From NCBI GenBank assembly GCA_040265115.1, contig JBDQGZ010000034.1:1-15697 (forward strand): a DNA stretch of 15,697 nt, given 5' to 3'. The stretch is from M55B157 sp040265115 (GTDB lineage Bacteria; Actinomycetota; Actinomycetes; S36-B12). Both the position numbers and the translations under genes were made by a program. Shown piece by piece: positions 7,640-14,995 of the stretch. The notes under the pieces were generated by a model. That model did not search any database. It worked only from the letters and a program-made list of their open reading frames with translations, and was not told the origin of the DNA. Within the stretch, counting starts at the first letter, position 1, and every line of letters starts with the position of its first letter.

Positions 7640-7646
7640 CTACCCC

Positions 7647-8909
7647 ATGCTCGGTCAACCCTCGCCGTCAGCGCATCAGGGTCCATTGCGACGTGTCGTG
7701 ATCCTGGGCAGCACCGGCTCGATCGGGACCCAGGCACTCCAGATCATCGACGCGTCACGGGATCGCTTCTCGGTCGTGGGCCTCGCGGCCGGTGGATCGA
7801 ATCCTGGGATGCTCGCGGCCCAAGCCTGGGACTTCCAGGTTCCAGTTGTGGCTGTCGAGCGCGCCGACTGTGCGGGACCAGTGGCCGAGGCACTCGAGGC
7901 CGAGGCCATCAGGCGGGGGCGTGATGCGGGGGCCGGACCGTCTCTACGTGTGGGCGCTGATGCCGTCGCGACACTCGCAACGGAACCCGCCGATGTGGTC
8001 CTAAATGGAATCGCCGGAGCCGCCGGATTGAGGCCCACACTGGCGGCGCTCGATGCGGGAACGACCCTGGCGCTGGCGAATAAGGAGTCGCTCATCATCG
8101 CCGGACCGGTCGTCACCCAGCGGGCGTTGCCGGGACAGATCGTGCCGGTGGACTCCGAGCACTCCGCGTTGGCCCAGGCGCTGCGCGCTGGTAGCAGTGA
8201 CGAGGTGCGCCGGCTCATCCTCACCGCGAGTGGAGGCCCGTTCCGCGGACGCACCCGACAGCAGTTGGCGCAGGTCACCCCCGAGGACGCCCTTGCCCAT
8301 CCGACCTGGGACATGGGACCGCTGGTGACGATTAATTCCGCCACCCTGGTCAACAAGGGGCTGGAGGTCATCGAAGCCCACCTGCTGTTCGACATGCCGC
8401 TGGATCGAATCGATGTGGTGGTGCATCCGCAGTCGGTGGTGCACTCGATGGTGGAGTTCATCGACGGCTCCACCATCGCGCAGGCCAGCCCGCCGGATAT
8501 GCGGATCCCCATCGCGCTGGGACTCGATTGGCCGTCACGGGTGGCGGATGCTGCTCCCGGGTGCGACTGGACGACGGCGGCGACCTGGGAGTTCTTTCCC
8601 CTCGATGATGAGGTATTCCCCGCGGTGAGACTTGCGCGTCGAGCGGCGAAGGCGGGCGGTGGTGCCCCCGCGGTATTCAACGCAGCCGATGAGGTGGCGG
8701 TGCAGGCCTTCCTTGAGGGCCGACTGCCCTTCACCGGCATCGTGGATGTCATCGACACCGTCCTGGAGGAATACCTCGACTCACCGGGGGACGGACATGC
8801 GGAAGGGAACCACTGGACCCTCGAACGCGTCCTGTCCTTTGACGCCCGGGGGCGTCAACGGGCCCATGAGATCATCGAGGCCGGGACATCGACCACCACG
8901 ATGACCTGA
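7647..8909 (+). CDS. dxr: 1-deoxy-D-xylulose 5-phosphate reductoisomerase
   Basis: Dxr (IspC) rearranges and reduces DXP to 2-C-methyl-D-erythritol 4-phosphate with NADPH and a divalent metal, the committed step of MEP isoprenoid synthesis. The 420-residue protein is complete. GSTGSIG (21-27) is the NADPH loop, and LANKESLIIAG (143-153) follows. PVDSEHSAL (167-175) carries metal ligands Asp169 and Glu171; TASGGPFRG (193-201) and HPTWDMGPL (218-226) line the site. NSATLVNKGLEVIEA (230-244) carries the third ligand, Glu240. VVHPQSVVHSMV, in the next segment, is part of the flexible active-site region. ATG 7647 is the only start that places the nucleotide loop near the N-terminus. Its partner enzyme ispG lies two genes downstream, with rseP between, as in Mycobacterium tuberculosis. 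Confidence 0.97.
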   Translation: MLGQPSPSAHQGPLRRVVILGSTGSIGTQALQIIDASRDRFSVVGLAAGGSNPGMLAAQAWDFQVPVVAVERADCAGPVAEALEAEAIRRGRDAGAGPSLRVGADAVATLATEPADVVLNGIAGAAGLRPTLAALDAGTTLALANKESLIIAGPVVTQRALPGQIVPVDSEHSALAQALRAGSSDEVRRLILTASGGPFRGRTRQQLAQVTPEDALAHPTWDMGPLVTINSATLVNKGLEVIEAHLLFDMPLDRIDVVVHPQSVVHSMVEFIDGSTIAQASPPDMRIPIALGLDWPSRVADAAPGCDWTTAATWEFFPLDDEVFPAVRLARRAAKAGGGAPAVFNAADEVAVQAFLEGRLPFTGIVDVIDTVLEEYLDSPGDGHAEGNHWTLERVLSFDARGRQRAHEIIEAGTSTTTMT

Positions 8910-8919
8910 CGGACGTGGC

Positions 8920-8946
8920 TTGACTCGATGAGGACGGGCCTATCCG
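8920..8946 (+). promoter_or_regulatory. weak candidate promoter before rseP
   Basis: In the 61-bp gap between dxr and rseP, TTGACT (8920-8925) matches 5 of 6 bases of the -35 consensus and is followed after 15 bases by TATCCG (8941-8946). The spacer is short and the -10 lacks its final T, so this may be chance. rseP could equally be read from the dxr promoter. Confidence 0.25.
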
Positions 8947-8959
8947 CGCACAGGATGGG

Positions 8960-8965
8960 AGGAGG
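8960..8965 (+). promoter_or_regulatory. ribosome binding site of rseP
   Basis: AGGAGG, a full Shine-Dalgarno core, stands five bases before ATG 8971. It fixes the start and contrasts with dxr and ispG, which lack a well-spaced one. Confidence 0.75.
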
Positions 8966-8970
8966 CCAGC

Positions 8971-10287
8971 ATGCTGGAGATCATCGGCATCATCGCCTTC
9001 GCACTCATCATCATGGCCTCCATCGCCCTGCACGAGATCGGACACCTCGTTCCGGCGAAGCTGTTCGGGGTCAAGGTCACCGAATACATGGTCGGGTTCG
9101 GTCCGACCCTGTGGTCGCGCCGCAAGGGAGAGACGACCTACGGGCTGAAGGCGATTCCCGTCGGTGGCTACATCCGCATGGTCGGGATGCTGCCGCCGCC
9201 GAAGGATGCTCCCGAAGGCACCGCCCGCAGCCTCACCACCGGGCGAGTGGGCTCCTTGATCCAGCAGGCCCGAGAGCAGGCGCTCGAGGAGGTTGCCCCG
9301 GGCGACGAGAACCGGGTGTTCTACAAGCTCCCCGTCTATAAGCGCGTCATCATCATGATGGCTGGACCCCTGATGAACCTGCTCATCGCCGTGGCCCTTT
9401 TCGGGGCGGTTCTCGTGGGCATCGGACTGCCCGAGCCCTCGACCCAGGTCAACTCCGTGGTGGCCTGCGCTCCCAGCACCGCCAATCCCACCGGCGCTGC
9501 CTCCGCGGAGGGAACCTGTCCCGACGGCCCGACACCCGCGGCGGCCGCAGGTCTGCAGCCCGGGGATGTCATCACCTCCCTCAACGGTGTCCCGGCCACG
9601 TCATGGGATGAACTTTCCGAGCAGATCCGCATCAGTCCACCAGGTCCGGCTGTGATCGGGATCGACCGCGATGGCGTGGGACAGACGGTCCCGCTCGACA
9701 TCATCGAGATCACCCGACCGGTCTTCGACGCCGACGGCCAACCGACCGGCGAAACCGTCACGACCGGTTTTCTCGGCGTCCGCCCCGAGTTCGACTACAT
9801 CGCCCAGCCATGGTCGGCTGTGCCTGAGCAGATGTGGGACCTCACCGAGCGGTCGGCGGTCGCCCTGGTGAGCCTTCCGGTGCGGCTGTACGAACTCGTG
9901 ACCGACACCCTCATCGGGGGTGAGGAGCGTTCGATCGATTCCCCGGTGAGCGTCGTGGGTGCCAGTCGCCTCGGCGGTGACATCGTGGCTTCCGGAGAGA
10001 CCGCGGAGGCGAAGATCGCCATCTTCTTGAGCCTCGCGGCTTCACTGAACCTGTTCCTGTTCCTGTTCAACCTCCTGCCGATCCTCCCCTTGGACGGCGG
10101 CCACGTGGCTGGGGCGCTCTATGAGGGCGCTCGACGACGCATCGCGCGCATTCGCGGCAAGCCCGACCCGGGGCCCGTCGATGTCGCGCGAATGCTGCCT
10201 GTTGCCTACGCGGTAGCGATGGTCCTCATCGTCATGGGCGGCATCGTGATCTTCGCGGACCTGTGGCGCCCGCTCAGCCTGTTTTAG
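8971..10287 (+). CDS. rseP: site-2 protease, RseP/Rip1 family intramembrane zinc metalloprotease
   Basis: This membrane-embedded M50 protease cuts substrates within the bilayer. In M. tuberculosis the homologue Rip1 releases sigma factors by cleaving anti-sigma factors; that role is carried over here by inference. HEIGH (21-25) in the first helix gives two zinc ligands and the catalytic Glu. FNLLPILPLDGGHVAGALYE (366-385) near the C-terminus brings the third ligand, Asp375. PVGGYIRMVGM (63-73) is the conserved membrane-associated loop, and MMAGPLMNLLIA (129-140) starts the next helix. A PDZ domain spans about 185-250 (AAGLQPGDVITSLNGVP). Two cysteines (166 and 183) sit in the outer loop just before it. 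At 438 residues it is a little longer than Rip1 (about 404). It lies between dxr and ispG, the conserved actinobacterial position. Confidence 0.95.
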   Translation: MLEIIGIIAFALIIMASIALHEIGHLVPAKLFGVKVTEYMVGFGPTLWSRRKGETTYGLKAIPVGGYIRMVGMLPPPKDAPEGTARSLTTGRVGSLIQQAREQALEEVAPGDENRVFYKLPVYKRVIIMMAGPLMNLLIAVALFGAVLVGIGLPEPSTQVNSVVACAPSTANPTGAASAEGTCPDGPTPAAAAGLQPGDVITSLNGVPATSWDELSEQIRISPPGPAVIGIDRDGVGQTVPLDIIEITRPVFDADGQPTGETVTTGFLGVRPEFDYIAQPWSAVPEQMWDLTERSAVALVSLPVRLYELVTDTLIGGEERSIDSPVSVVGASRLGGDIVASGETAEAKIAIFLSLAASLNLFLFLFNLLPILPLDGGHVAGALYEGARRRIARIRGKPDPGPVDVARMLPVAYAVAMVLIVMGGIVIFADLWRPLSLF

Positions 10288-10353
10288 GTGCTTTCATGCT
10301 CCCCTGGCAGCTTTGGGCAGCCAGCCCGACCTGAAGGATTGGACTTTCTCGGG

Positions 10354-10359
10354 GATACT
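10354..10359 (+). promoter_or_regulatory. candidate ispG -10 box, leaderless type
   Basis: GATACT (4 of 6 to TATAAT) ends six bases before the GTG at 10366, the spacing of a leaderless actinobacterial promoter. The G-run GAGGGG directly touches the GTG, too close to serve as a normal Shine-Dalgarno sequence for it. No good -35 box was seen. Confidence 0.35.
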
Positions 10360-10365
10360 GAGGGG

Positions 10366-11535
10366 GTGAGTATCGATCTCGGGATTCCAGCACCGCCGCC
10401 GCCCGTTCTCAGTCCGCGCCGCAAGACACGCCAGTTGCTGCTGCGCCACGACACCCACCCGGTCGCCGTCGGCGGGGATGCCCCCGTGAGCGTGCAGTCG
10501 ATGACGACCACGTTGACCGCGGATGTCAACGCCACGCTCCAGCAGATCGCCGAACTCACCGCGTCCGGATGCCAGGTCGTGCGGGTCGCGGTGCCGAGCC
10601 AGGACGATGCCGAGGCGCTTCCGGCGATCGCGAGAAAGTCGGGAATCCCGGTTATCGCCGATATTCACTTCCAACCCAAGTACGTCTTCGCGGCCCTCGA
10701 GGCCGGTTGTGCAGGTGTGCGGGTCAACCCCGGCAACATCAAGAAGTTCGACGACAAGGTGGGCGAGATCGCCCGCGCCGCAGCGGATATGGGCACACCG
10801 ATTCGAATCGGAGTGAACGCCGGATCCCTCGACCCCCGCCTGCTGGAGAAGTACGGCAGGGCCACCCCCGAAGCCCTCGTGGAGTCCGCTCTCTGGGAGG
10901 CCTCGCTGTTCGAGGAGCATGGGTTCGGCGACATCAAGATCTCCGTGAAGCATCACGACCCGGTGACGATGGTGCAGGCGTACACGCTCCTTGCGGAACA
11001 GTGCGACTACCCCCTCCACCTCGGTGTGACAGAGGCCGGGCCTGCGTTCCAGGGCACGATCAAGTCTGCGGTCGCCTTCGGTGCTCTGCTGTCCCGGGGA
11101 ATCGGGGACACCATCCGCGTGTCTCTGTCCGCACCGCCTGTCGAGGAGGTGAAGGTTGGCATCTCGATCCTGGAGTCGCTCAATCTGCGGCAGCGAGGCC
11201 TGGAGATTGTGTCTTGTCCGTCCTGCGGTCGTGCCCAGGTGGACGTCTATACCCTCGCGGAGCAGGTCACGGCGGGGTTGGAGGGACTCGAGGTGCCACT
11301 TCGCGTCGCCGTCATGGGATGCGTCGTGAATGGTCCCGGTGAGGCCCGCGAGGCCGACCTGGGGGTCGCCTCGGGTAATGGCAAGGGACAGATCTTCGTC
11401 AAGGGTGAGGTCATCAAGACCGTTCCCGAGGCGCAGATCGTGGAGACCCTCATCGAAGAGGCATTGCGCCTAGCCGAGCAGATGGCCGATGCGGAGGCGC
11501 CGGGCGACTCTGGCCCCGTCGTCACCGTGTCCTAA
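10366..11535 (+). CDS. ispG: 4-hydroxy-3-methylbut-2-enyl diphosphate synthase (IspG/GcpE)
   Basis: IspG opens the ring of MEcPP and reduces it to HMBPP, the next-to-last MEP step, using a [4Fe-4S] cluster. The 389-residue protein has the TIM-barrel half (VGGDAPVSVQSMTTT, 35-49; HFQPKYVFAALEAGCAGVRV, 101-120; NPGNIKKFDDK, 121-131) and the cluster half. Cluster ligands are Cys284 and Cys287 (SCPSCGRAQVD), Cys319 (GCVVNGPGEARE) and Glu326. The intervals 3-32-7 are those of E. coli C270, C273, C305 and E312. The frame is open upstream to 10288, but GTG 10366 fits the N-terminus of homologues; an earlier start would read across the intergenic gap. The gene is complete, follows rseP after 78 bp and precedes the acetyltransferase gene by 18 bp. 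Confidence 0.97.
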   Translation: MSIDLGIPAPPPPVLSPRRKTRQLLLRHDTHPVAVGGDAPVSVQSMTTTLTADVNATLQQIAELTASGCQVVRVAVPSQDDAEALPAIARKSGIPVIADIHFQPKYVFAALEAGCAGVRVNPGNIKKFDDKVGEIARAAADMGTPIRIGVNAGSLDPRLLEKYGRATPEALVESALWEASLFEEHGFGDIKISVKHHDPVTMVQAYTLLAEQCDYPLHLGVTEAGPAFQGTIKSAVAFGALLSRGIGDTIRVSLSAPPVEEVKVGISILESLNLRQRGLEIVSCPSCGRAQVDVYTLAEQVTAGLEGLEVPLRVAVMGCVVNGPGEAREADLGVASGNGKGQIFVKGEVIKTVPEAQIVETLIEEALRLAEQMADAEAPGDSGPVVTVS

Positions 11536-11553
11536 GCGCGGGACACCGCGTCC

Positions 11554-12393
11554 GTGTCGTCGCTGGTGCGGTCCCTGCAGGGCCGAGATTCCGGTGATCT
11601 GTCGCGACTTGTCGCCACATCCCCCGCCGGACACTGCTTCGCGGCGTCGCGCCTCGAGGCCGCCGCAGGGGATCCGAGTCGGCTGGGTTTCGAAGCGTGG
11701 GGATACGAGGTCGAAGGACGCATCCGAAGCGCAGTGTTCCTCGGCGCGAATGTCATTCCCCTGGGGACTGACGCGGCGGCTCGGGCCGCTTTCGCCGGCC
11801 GCATGCGACTCACGGGGCGACGAGGGTCGTCGCTGGTCGGTTTCGCTGACGAGGTCCTCGATCTCTGGCGCTTGATCGCCCCCACCTGGGGTCCGGCTCG
11901 GGAGGTCCGAACCGATCAGCCGCTGCTGGTCATGGATCGGGAATCCAGCGAACCGGTGGATCCCGACGTTCGCCCGGTTCGACCGGAGGAACTCGACATC
12001 CTGCTCCCCGCCTGCATCTCGATGTTCACCGAAGAGGTCGGGGTCTCGCCCGTCGCTGGAGGTGCCCACACTGCGTATCGAGCCCGGATCGCGCAGTTGA
12101 TCCGTGAGGGGCGAGCGCTTGCACACATCGAGGACGGGCAGGTCCTGTTCAAGGCCGAGATCGGCGCCGTATCGACCGAGGCCTGCCAAGTGCAGGGGGT
12201 GTGGGTGGCCCCCTCCCATCGAGGACGCGGACTATCGACCCCGGGAATGGCGGCGGTCGTCGGGTATGCCCTGAAGTCGATCGCGCCGATGGTGAGCCTC
12301 TACGTCAATGACTTCAACGTTCCAGCGCGCCGCACTTACGAACGTGTCGGCTTCACCGAGGCCGGCCGATTCGCCACGGTCTTGCTGCCGTGA
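11554..12393 (+). CDS. DUF4081-GNAT family N-acetyltransferase
   Basis: This 279-residue protein matches by position and layout the Rv2867c family of M. tuberculosis, whose substrate is unknown to me. The N-terminal half (about 1-125) fits DUF4081, with the strand GRIRSAVFLGANVIPLG (55-71). The C-terminal half is a GNAT acetyl-CoA domain: VQGVWVAPSHRGRGLS (213-228) is motif A with the pyrophosphate-binding loop, and YVNDFNVPARRTYERVGF (250-267) is motif B with the usual Asn and Tyr. The GTG at 11554 is the start used here; another GTG four codons later is possible, and neither has a strong ribosome binding site. It follows ispG by 18 bp, so co-transcription is likely. A role tied to isoprenoids or translation is only suggested by context. 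Confidence 0.88.
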   Translation: MSSLVRSLQGRDSGDLSRLVATSPAGHCFAASRLEAAAGDPSRLGFEAWGYEVEGRIRSAVFLGANVIPLGTDAAARAAFAGRMRLTGRRGSSLVGFADEVLDLWRLIAPTWGPAREVRTDQPLLVMDRESSEPVDPDVRPVRPEELDILLPACISMFTEEVGVSPVAGGAHTAYRARIAQLIREGRALAHIEDGQVLFKAEIGAVSTEACQVQGVWVAPSHRGRGLSTPGMAAVVGYALKSIAPMVSLYVNDFNVPARRTYERVGFTEAGRFATVLLP

Positions 12394-12421
12394 GGCTTCG
12401 CGGACACTCGACCCTTCTCGC

Positions 12422-12427
12422 TATCCT
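12422..12427 (+). promoter_or_regulatory. candidate proS -10 box
   Basis: TATCCT fits TANNNT in the 64-bp gap after the acetyltransferase gene. It would give a transcript with a short leader of about 24 bases containing GAGGAG. The -35 region is poor (TTCGCG at 12397-12402, 19-base spacer), so this is only suggestive. Confidence 0.3.
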
Positions 12428-12442
12428 CGAGCGACCAACGAT

Positions 12443-12448
12443 GAGGAG
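12443..12448 (+). promoter_or_regulatory. ribosome binding site deciding the proS start
   Basis: GAGGAG stands nine bases before ATG 12458 and twelve before the adjacent ATG 12461. The frame is open to 12308 inside the acetyltransferase gene, but only these ATGs give the conserved N-terminus R-M-S-T-L-F-V-R-T-L. Confidence 0.7.
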
Positions 12449-12457
12449 TCACTCACC

Positions 12458-14254
12458 ATGATGAGGATGTCGACGCTGTTCGTGCGCACTCTGCGCGATG
12501 ACCCAGCGGACGCGGAGGTGCCCAGCCACCGCCTGCTGGTGCGCGCGGGGTACGTGAGACGAGTCGCCCCCGGCATCTTTAGCTGGTTGCCCCTGGGCTA
12601 TGCGACCTACCGCAACATCGAAGGGATCGTTCGAGCGGAGATGAACACCGCCGGGTTCCAGGAGGTGCACTTCCCGGCGATCCTGCCGCGCGAGCCCTAT
12701 GAGCGGACCCATCGCTGGACCGAATACGGCGACACGCTGTTCCGTCTCACCGATCGCAAGGGTGCCGACTTCCTCCTCGGCCCCACCCACGAAGAGATGT
12801 TCACACTCATGGTGAAGGGCGAATACTCGTCCTATAAGGATCTTCCGTTGTGCATCTATCAAATCCAGACGAAGTATCGCGATGAGGCGCGGCCGCGCGC
12901 AGGAATCCTGCGAGGTCGGGAATTCGTCATGAAGGACTCCTACTCCTTCGACGTCGACGACGCTGGTCTGGAGCGTTCCTACCTGCGTCATCGCGATGCT
13001 TACATCTCGACCTTTGATCGCCTCGGACTCGATTACGTGATCGTCTCGGCAATGTCGGGGGCCATGGGCGGATCCCGCAGCGAGGAATTCCTGGCGCCCA
13101 CCGACCATGGTGAGGACACCTTCGTGCGGTGCAGTGCCTGCGATTACGCGGCGAATGTCGAGGCCGTGACCTCGGCGGCCCCGGCTCCGGTGTCGGCTGC
13201 GGATGCCCCGCCCGCTGTGGTCCATGACACTCCGGACACGCCCACGATCGACACCCTGGTGGACGTGTCGAATTCCCGTCCTGACACCGCCCGGGCTGAC
13301 CGGCCGTGGAACGCGGGGGACACGTTGAAGAACGTCGTCATGAAGATCACCTACCCGGATGGCGAAAGCGAGCCGCTGATCATCGGTGTGCCCGGTGACC
13401 GCGATGTCGATGTGAAGAGGTTGGAAGCAGCGGTGCATCCTGCTGTGCCGGAACCATTCGACGAAGCCGACTTCGAAGCCCATCCGAATCTGGTGAAGGG
13501 ATATATCGGTCCGCAAGCGCTCGGAGCCGAGAAGGGACTTCGTTTCCTCGTCGATCCCCGCGTGGTGGACGGAACGGCGTGGATCACCGGAGCGAATGAA
13601 CCCGGACGTCACGTCTATGGGCTCGTCGCGGGACGTGATTTCGTCGCGGACGGGGTCATTGATGTCGCTGAGGTGCTCGCGGGCGATCCGTGTCCGGAGT
13701 GCGGCGCGCAGTTGCTCATCGCGCGGGGTATCGAGATCGGCCACATCTTCCAGCTCGGCCGGAAGTACGCCGAGGCTTTGGATCTGACGGTCCTCGACGA
13801 GAACGGGAAGTCCGTGGTCGTGACGATGGGCTCCTATGGACTGGGTGTCTCCCGTGCCGTGGCGGCGGTTGCCGAGCAGCATCACGATGATCGAGGCCTG
13901 TGTTGGCCGCGCGAGGTTGCTCCCGCCGATGTGTACCTCGTAGCCGCAGGCAAGGACGACGCCATCTTCGATGCGGCCGAGCAACTTGGTGCGCAGATGG
14001 AACAGCGAGGTGTGCGCGTGTTGTTCGATGATCGACGCGTGTCCCCAGGTGTGAAGTTCAACGACTCCGAACTCATCGGCATCCCCACCATCGTCGTGGT
14101 GGGCAAGCGACTCTCCGAGGGTATGGTCGAGGTCAAGGATCGTGCGTCAGGCGATCGCGTGGACGTGGGTGTCGATGCTGTGGTCGACCATGTCCTGGGG
14201 ATCATCGACGCGGATTCCCAGGTGTTGAACTCGGACACGGTGAAGGGTTCGTGA
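12458..14254 (+). CDS. proS: prolyl-tRNA synthetase, bacterial type with editing domain
   Basis: ProS charges tRNA-Pro with proline in the cytosol. The 598-residue protein is a complete class II synthetase of the long bacterial type. Motif 1 lies around GYVRRVAPGIFSWLPLG (31-47). Motif 2 is YRDEARPRAGILRGREF (140-156), followed by VMKDSYSF. An inserted YbaK-like editing domain (about 235-385) that hydrolyses Ala-tRNA-Pro has Lys291 in DTLKNVVMK and the loop GYIGPQAL (348-355). Two Cys pairs (CSAC 225-228, CPEC 412-415) flank it. Motif 3 is MGSYGLGVSR (457-466). The C-terminal anticodon-binding domain (about 488-585) includes VLFDDRRVSPGVKFNDSELI. An Ala-Pro-rich stretch (240-253) lies at the front of the insert. 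The stop overlaps the next gene (GTGA). Confidence 0.97.
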   Translation: MMRMSTLFVRTLRDDPADAEVPSHRLLVRAGYVRRVAPGIFSWLPLGYATYRNIEGIVRAEMNTAGFQEVHFPAILPREPYERTHRWTEYGDTLFRLTDRKGADFLLGPTHEEMFTLMVKGEYSSYKDLPLCIYQIQTKYRDEARPRAGILRGREFVMKDSYSFDVDDAGLERSYLRHRDAYISTFDRLGLDYVIVSAMSGAMGGSRSEEFLAPTDHGEDTFVRCSACDYAANVEAVTSAAPAPVSAADAPPAVVHDTPDTPTIDTLVDVSNSRPDTARADRPWNAGDTLKNVVMKITYPDGESEPLIIGVPGDRDVDVKRLEAAVHPAVPEPFDEADFEAHPNLVKGYIGPQALGAEKGLRFLVDPRVVDGTAWITGANEPGRHVYGLVAGRDFVADGVIDVAEVLAGDPCPECGAQLLIARGIEIGHIFQLGRKYAEALDLTVLDENGKSVVVTMGSYGLGVSRAVAAVAEQHHDDRGLCWPREVAPADVYLVAAGKDDAIFDAAEQLGAQMEQRGVRVLFDDRRVSPGVKFNDSELIGIPTIVVVGKRLSEGMVEVKDRASGDRVDVGVDAVVDHVLGIIDADSQVLNSDTVKGS

Positions 14255-14982
14255 ACACGGCACGCTCCCAACCACGTCCCGTGCGTGCCGTCGTTTTCGA
14301 CTGGGGCGGCACCCTCACCCCGTGGCATGACATCGATCTCGTCGAGCAGTGGCAGAACTATGCCCGCGTATATGCGCCGGCGGATCCAGGCCTCGCTGCA
14401 CGGCTGGCCGAGGCGGAGGTCCGCCAGTGGCGGGATCAGCAGGCCTCCCGAGGCGCGAATGGCACCGGCAATCTGGACTTCATTTTCGCGAGTGCCGGAG
14501 TGGATATCGCCTCGGAGGGGCATGCCGATGCACTCGTGGAATATCTGCGCGGGTGGGATCCGCACACCCTGGCCGATCCGGAAGCCTTCGAGACGATGTC
14601 TGCCCTGCGGGACATGGGTGTGCTGATCGGGGTGCTGTCGAACACTATGTGGCCGCGAGATCATCACGAGACCGTCTTCGCTCGTGATGGACTACTCCCG
14701 CTCATCGATGCTGCCGTGTACTCCAGTGAGATTCCAGTCGCCAAGCCGCACCTCGGCGCCTTTCAGGCGGTGCTGGATCAGCTGGGCGTCGGCGCGGCAG
14801 AGTCGGTGTTCGTCGGTGATCGTCCCTGGGACGACGTCCACGGTGCCCAGGAGGTGGGGATGCGAGCCATTCTCATTCCTCACTCCAGATTGGGAGACCA
14901 GGCGGTGGATATCGATGTGACACCCGACGGTGTCGCCTCACGGTTGGCCGATGTCGTCGACATCGTCCGTTCCTGGCGCTGA
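14251..14982 (+). CDS. HAD superfamily hydrolase
   Basis: This 243-residue cytosolic protein has the haloacid dehalogenase fold with a helical cap, probably acting on a small phosphorylated substrate that I cannot name. Motif I is VVFDWGGTLTP (14-24): the nucleophile Asp17 is present, but the second Asp of the phosphatase DxD is Gly19. Motif II is GVLSNT (127-132) with Ser130, motif III is VAKPHLGAF (163-171) with Lys165, and motif IV is VFVGDRPWDDVHGA (186-199) with Asp190 and Asp194. The F-D-x-G-G form of motif I is also found in YihX-like and epoxide-hydrolase-associated HAD proteins, so activity need not be lost. The GTG start overlaps the proS stop as GTGA, with GAAGGG three bases upstream, so translation is probably coupled to proS. 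Confidence 0.87.
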   Translation: MNTARSQPRPVRAVVFDWGGTLTPWHDIDLVEQWQNYARVYAPADPGLAARLAEAEVRQWRDQQASRGANGTGNLDFIFASAGVDIASEGHADALVEYLRGWDPHTLADPEAFETMSALRDMGVLIGVLSNTMWPRDHHETVFARDGLLPLIDAAVYSSEIPVAKPHLGAFQAVLDQLGVGAAESVFVGDRPWDDVHGAQEVGMRAILIPHSRLGDQAVDIDVTPDGVASRLADVVDIVRSWR

Positions 14983-14995
14983 CGGGCTCCCCGCT

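Noticed and set aside
7588..7737. N-terminal extension of GabT by 50 residues
   Set aside because: It would read through the divergent promoter region and the start of dxr, and its Arg/Cys-rich sequence does not resemble GabT N-termini; ATG 7587 fits the family.
10300..10323. CTGGC...GCCAG inverted repeat downstream of rseP as a terminator
   Set aside because: Five-pair stem with an 11-base loop and no T-run; too weak.
12449..13984. 511-residue open frame antisense to proS
   Set aside because: Composition is that of a shadow frame of a high-GC gene (rich in Arg, His, Gly, Asp), no domain is recognisable, and the proS frame has complete synthetase motifs.
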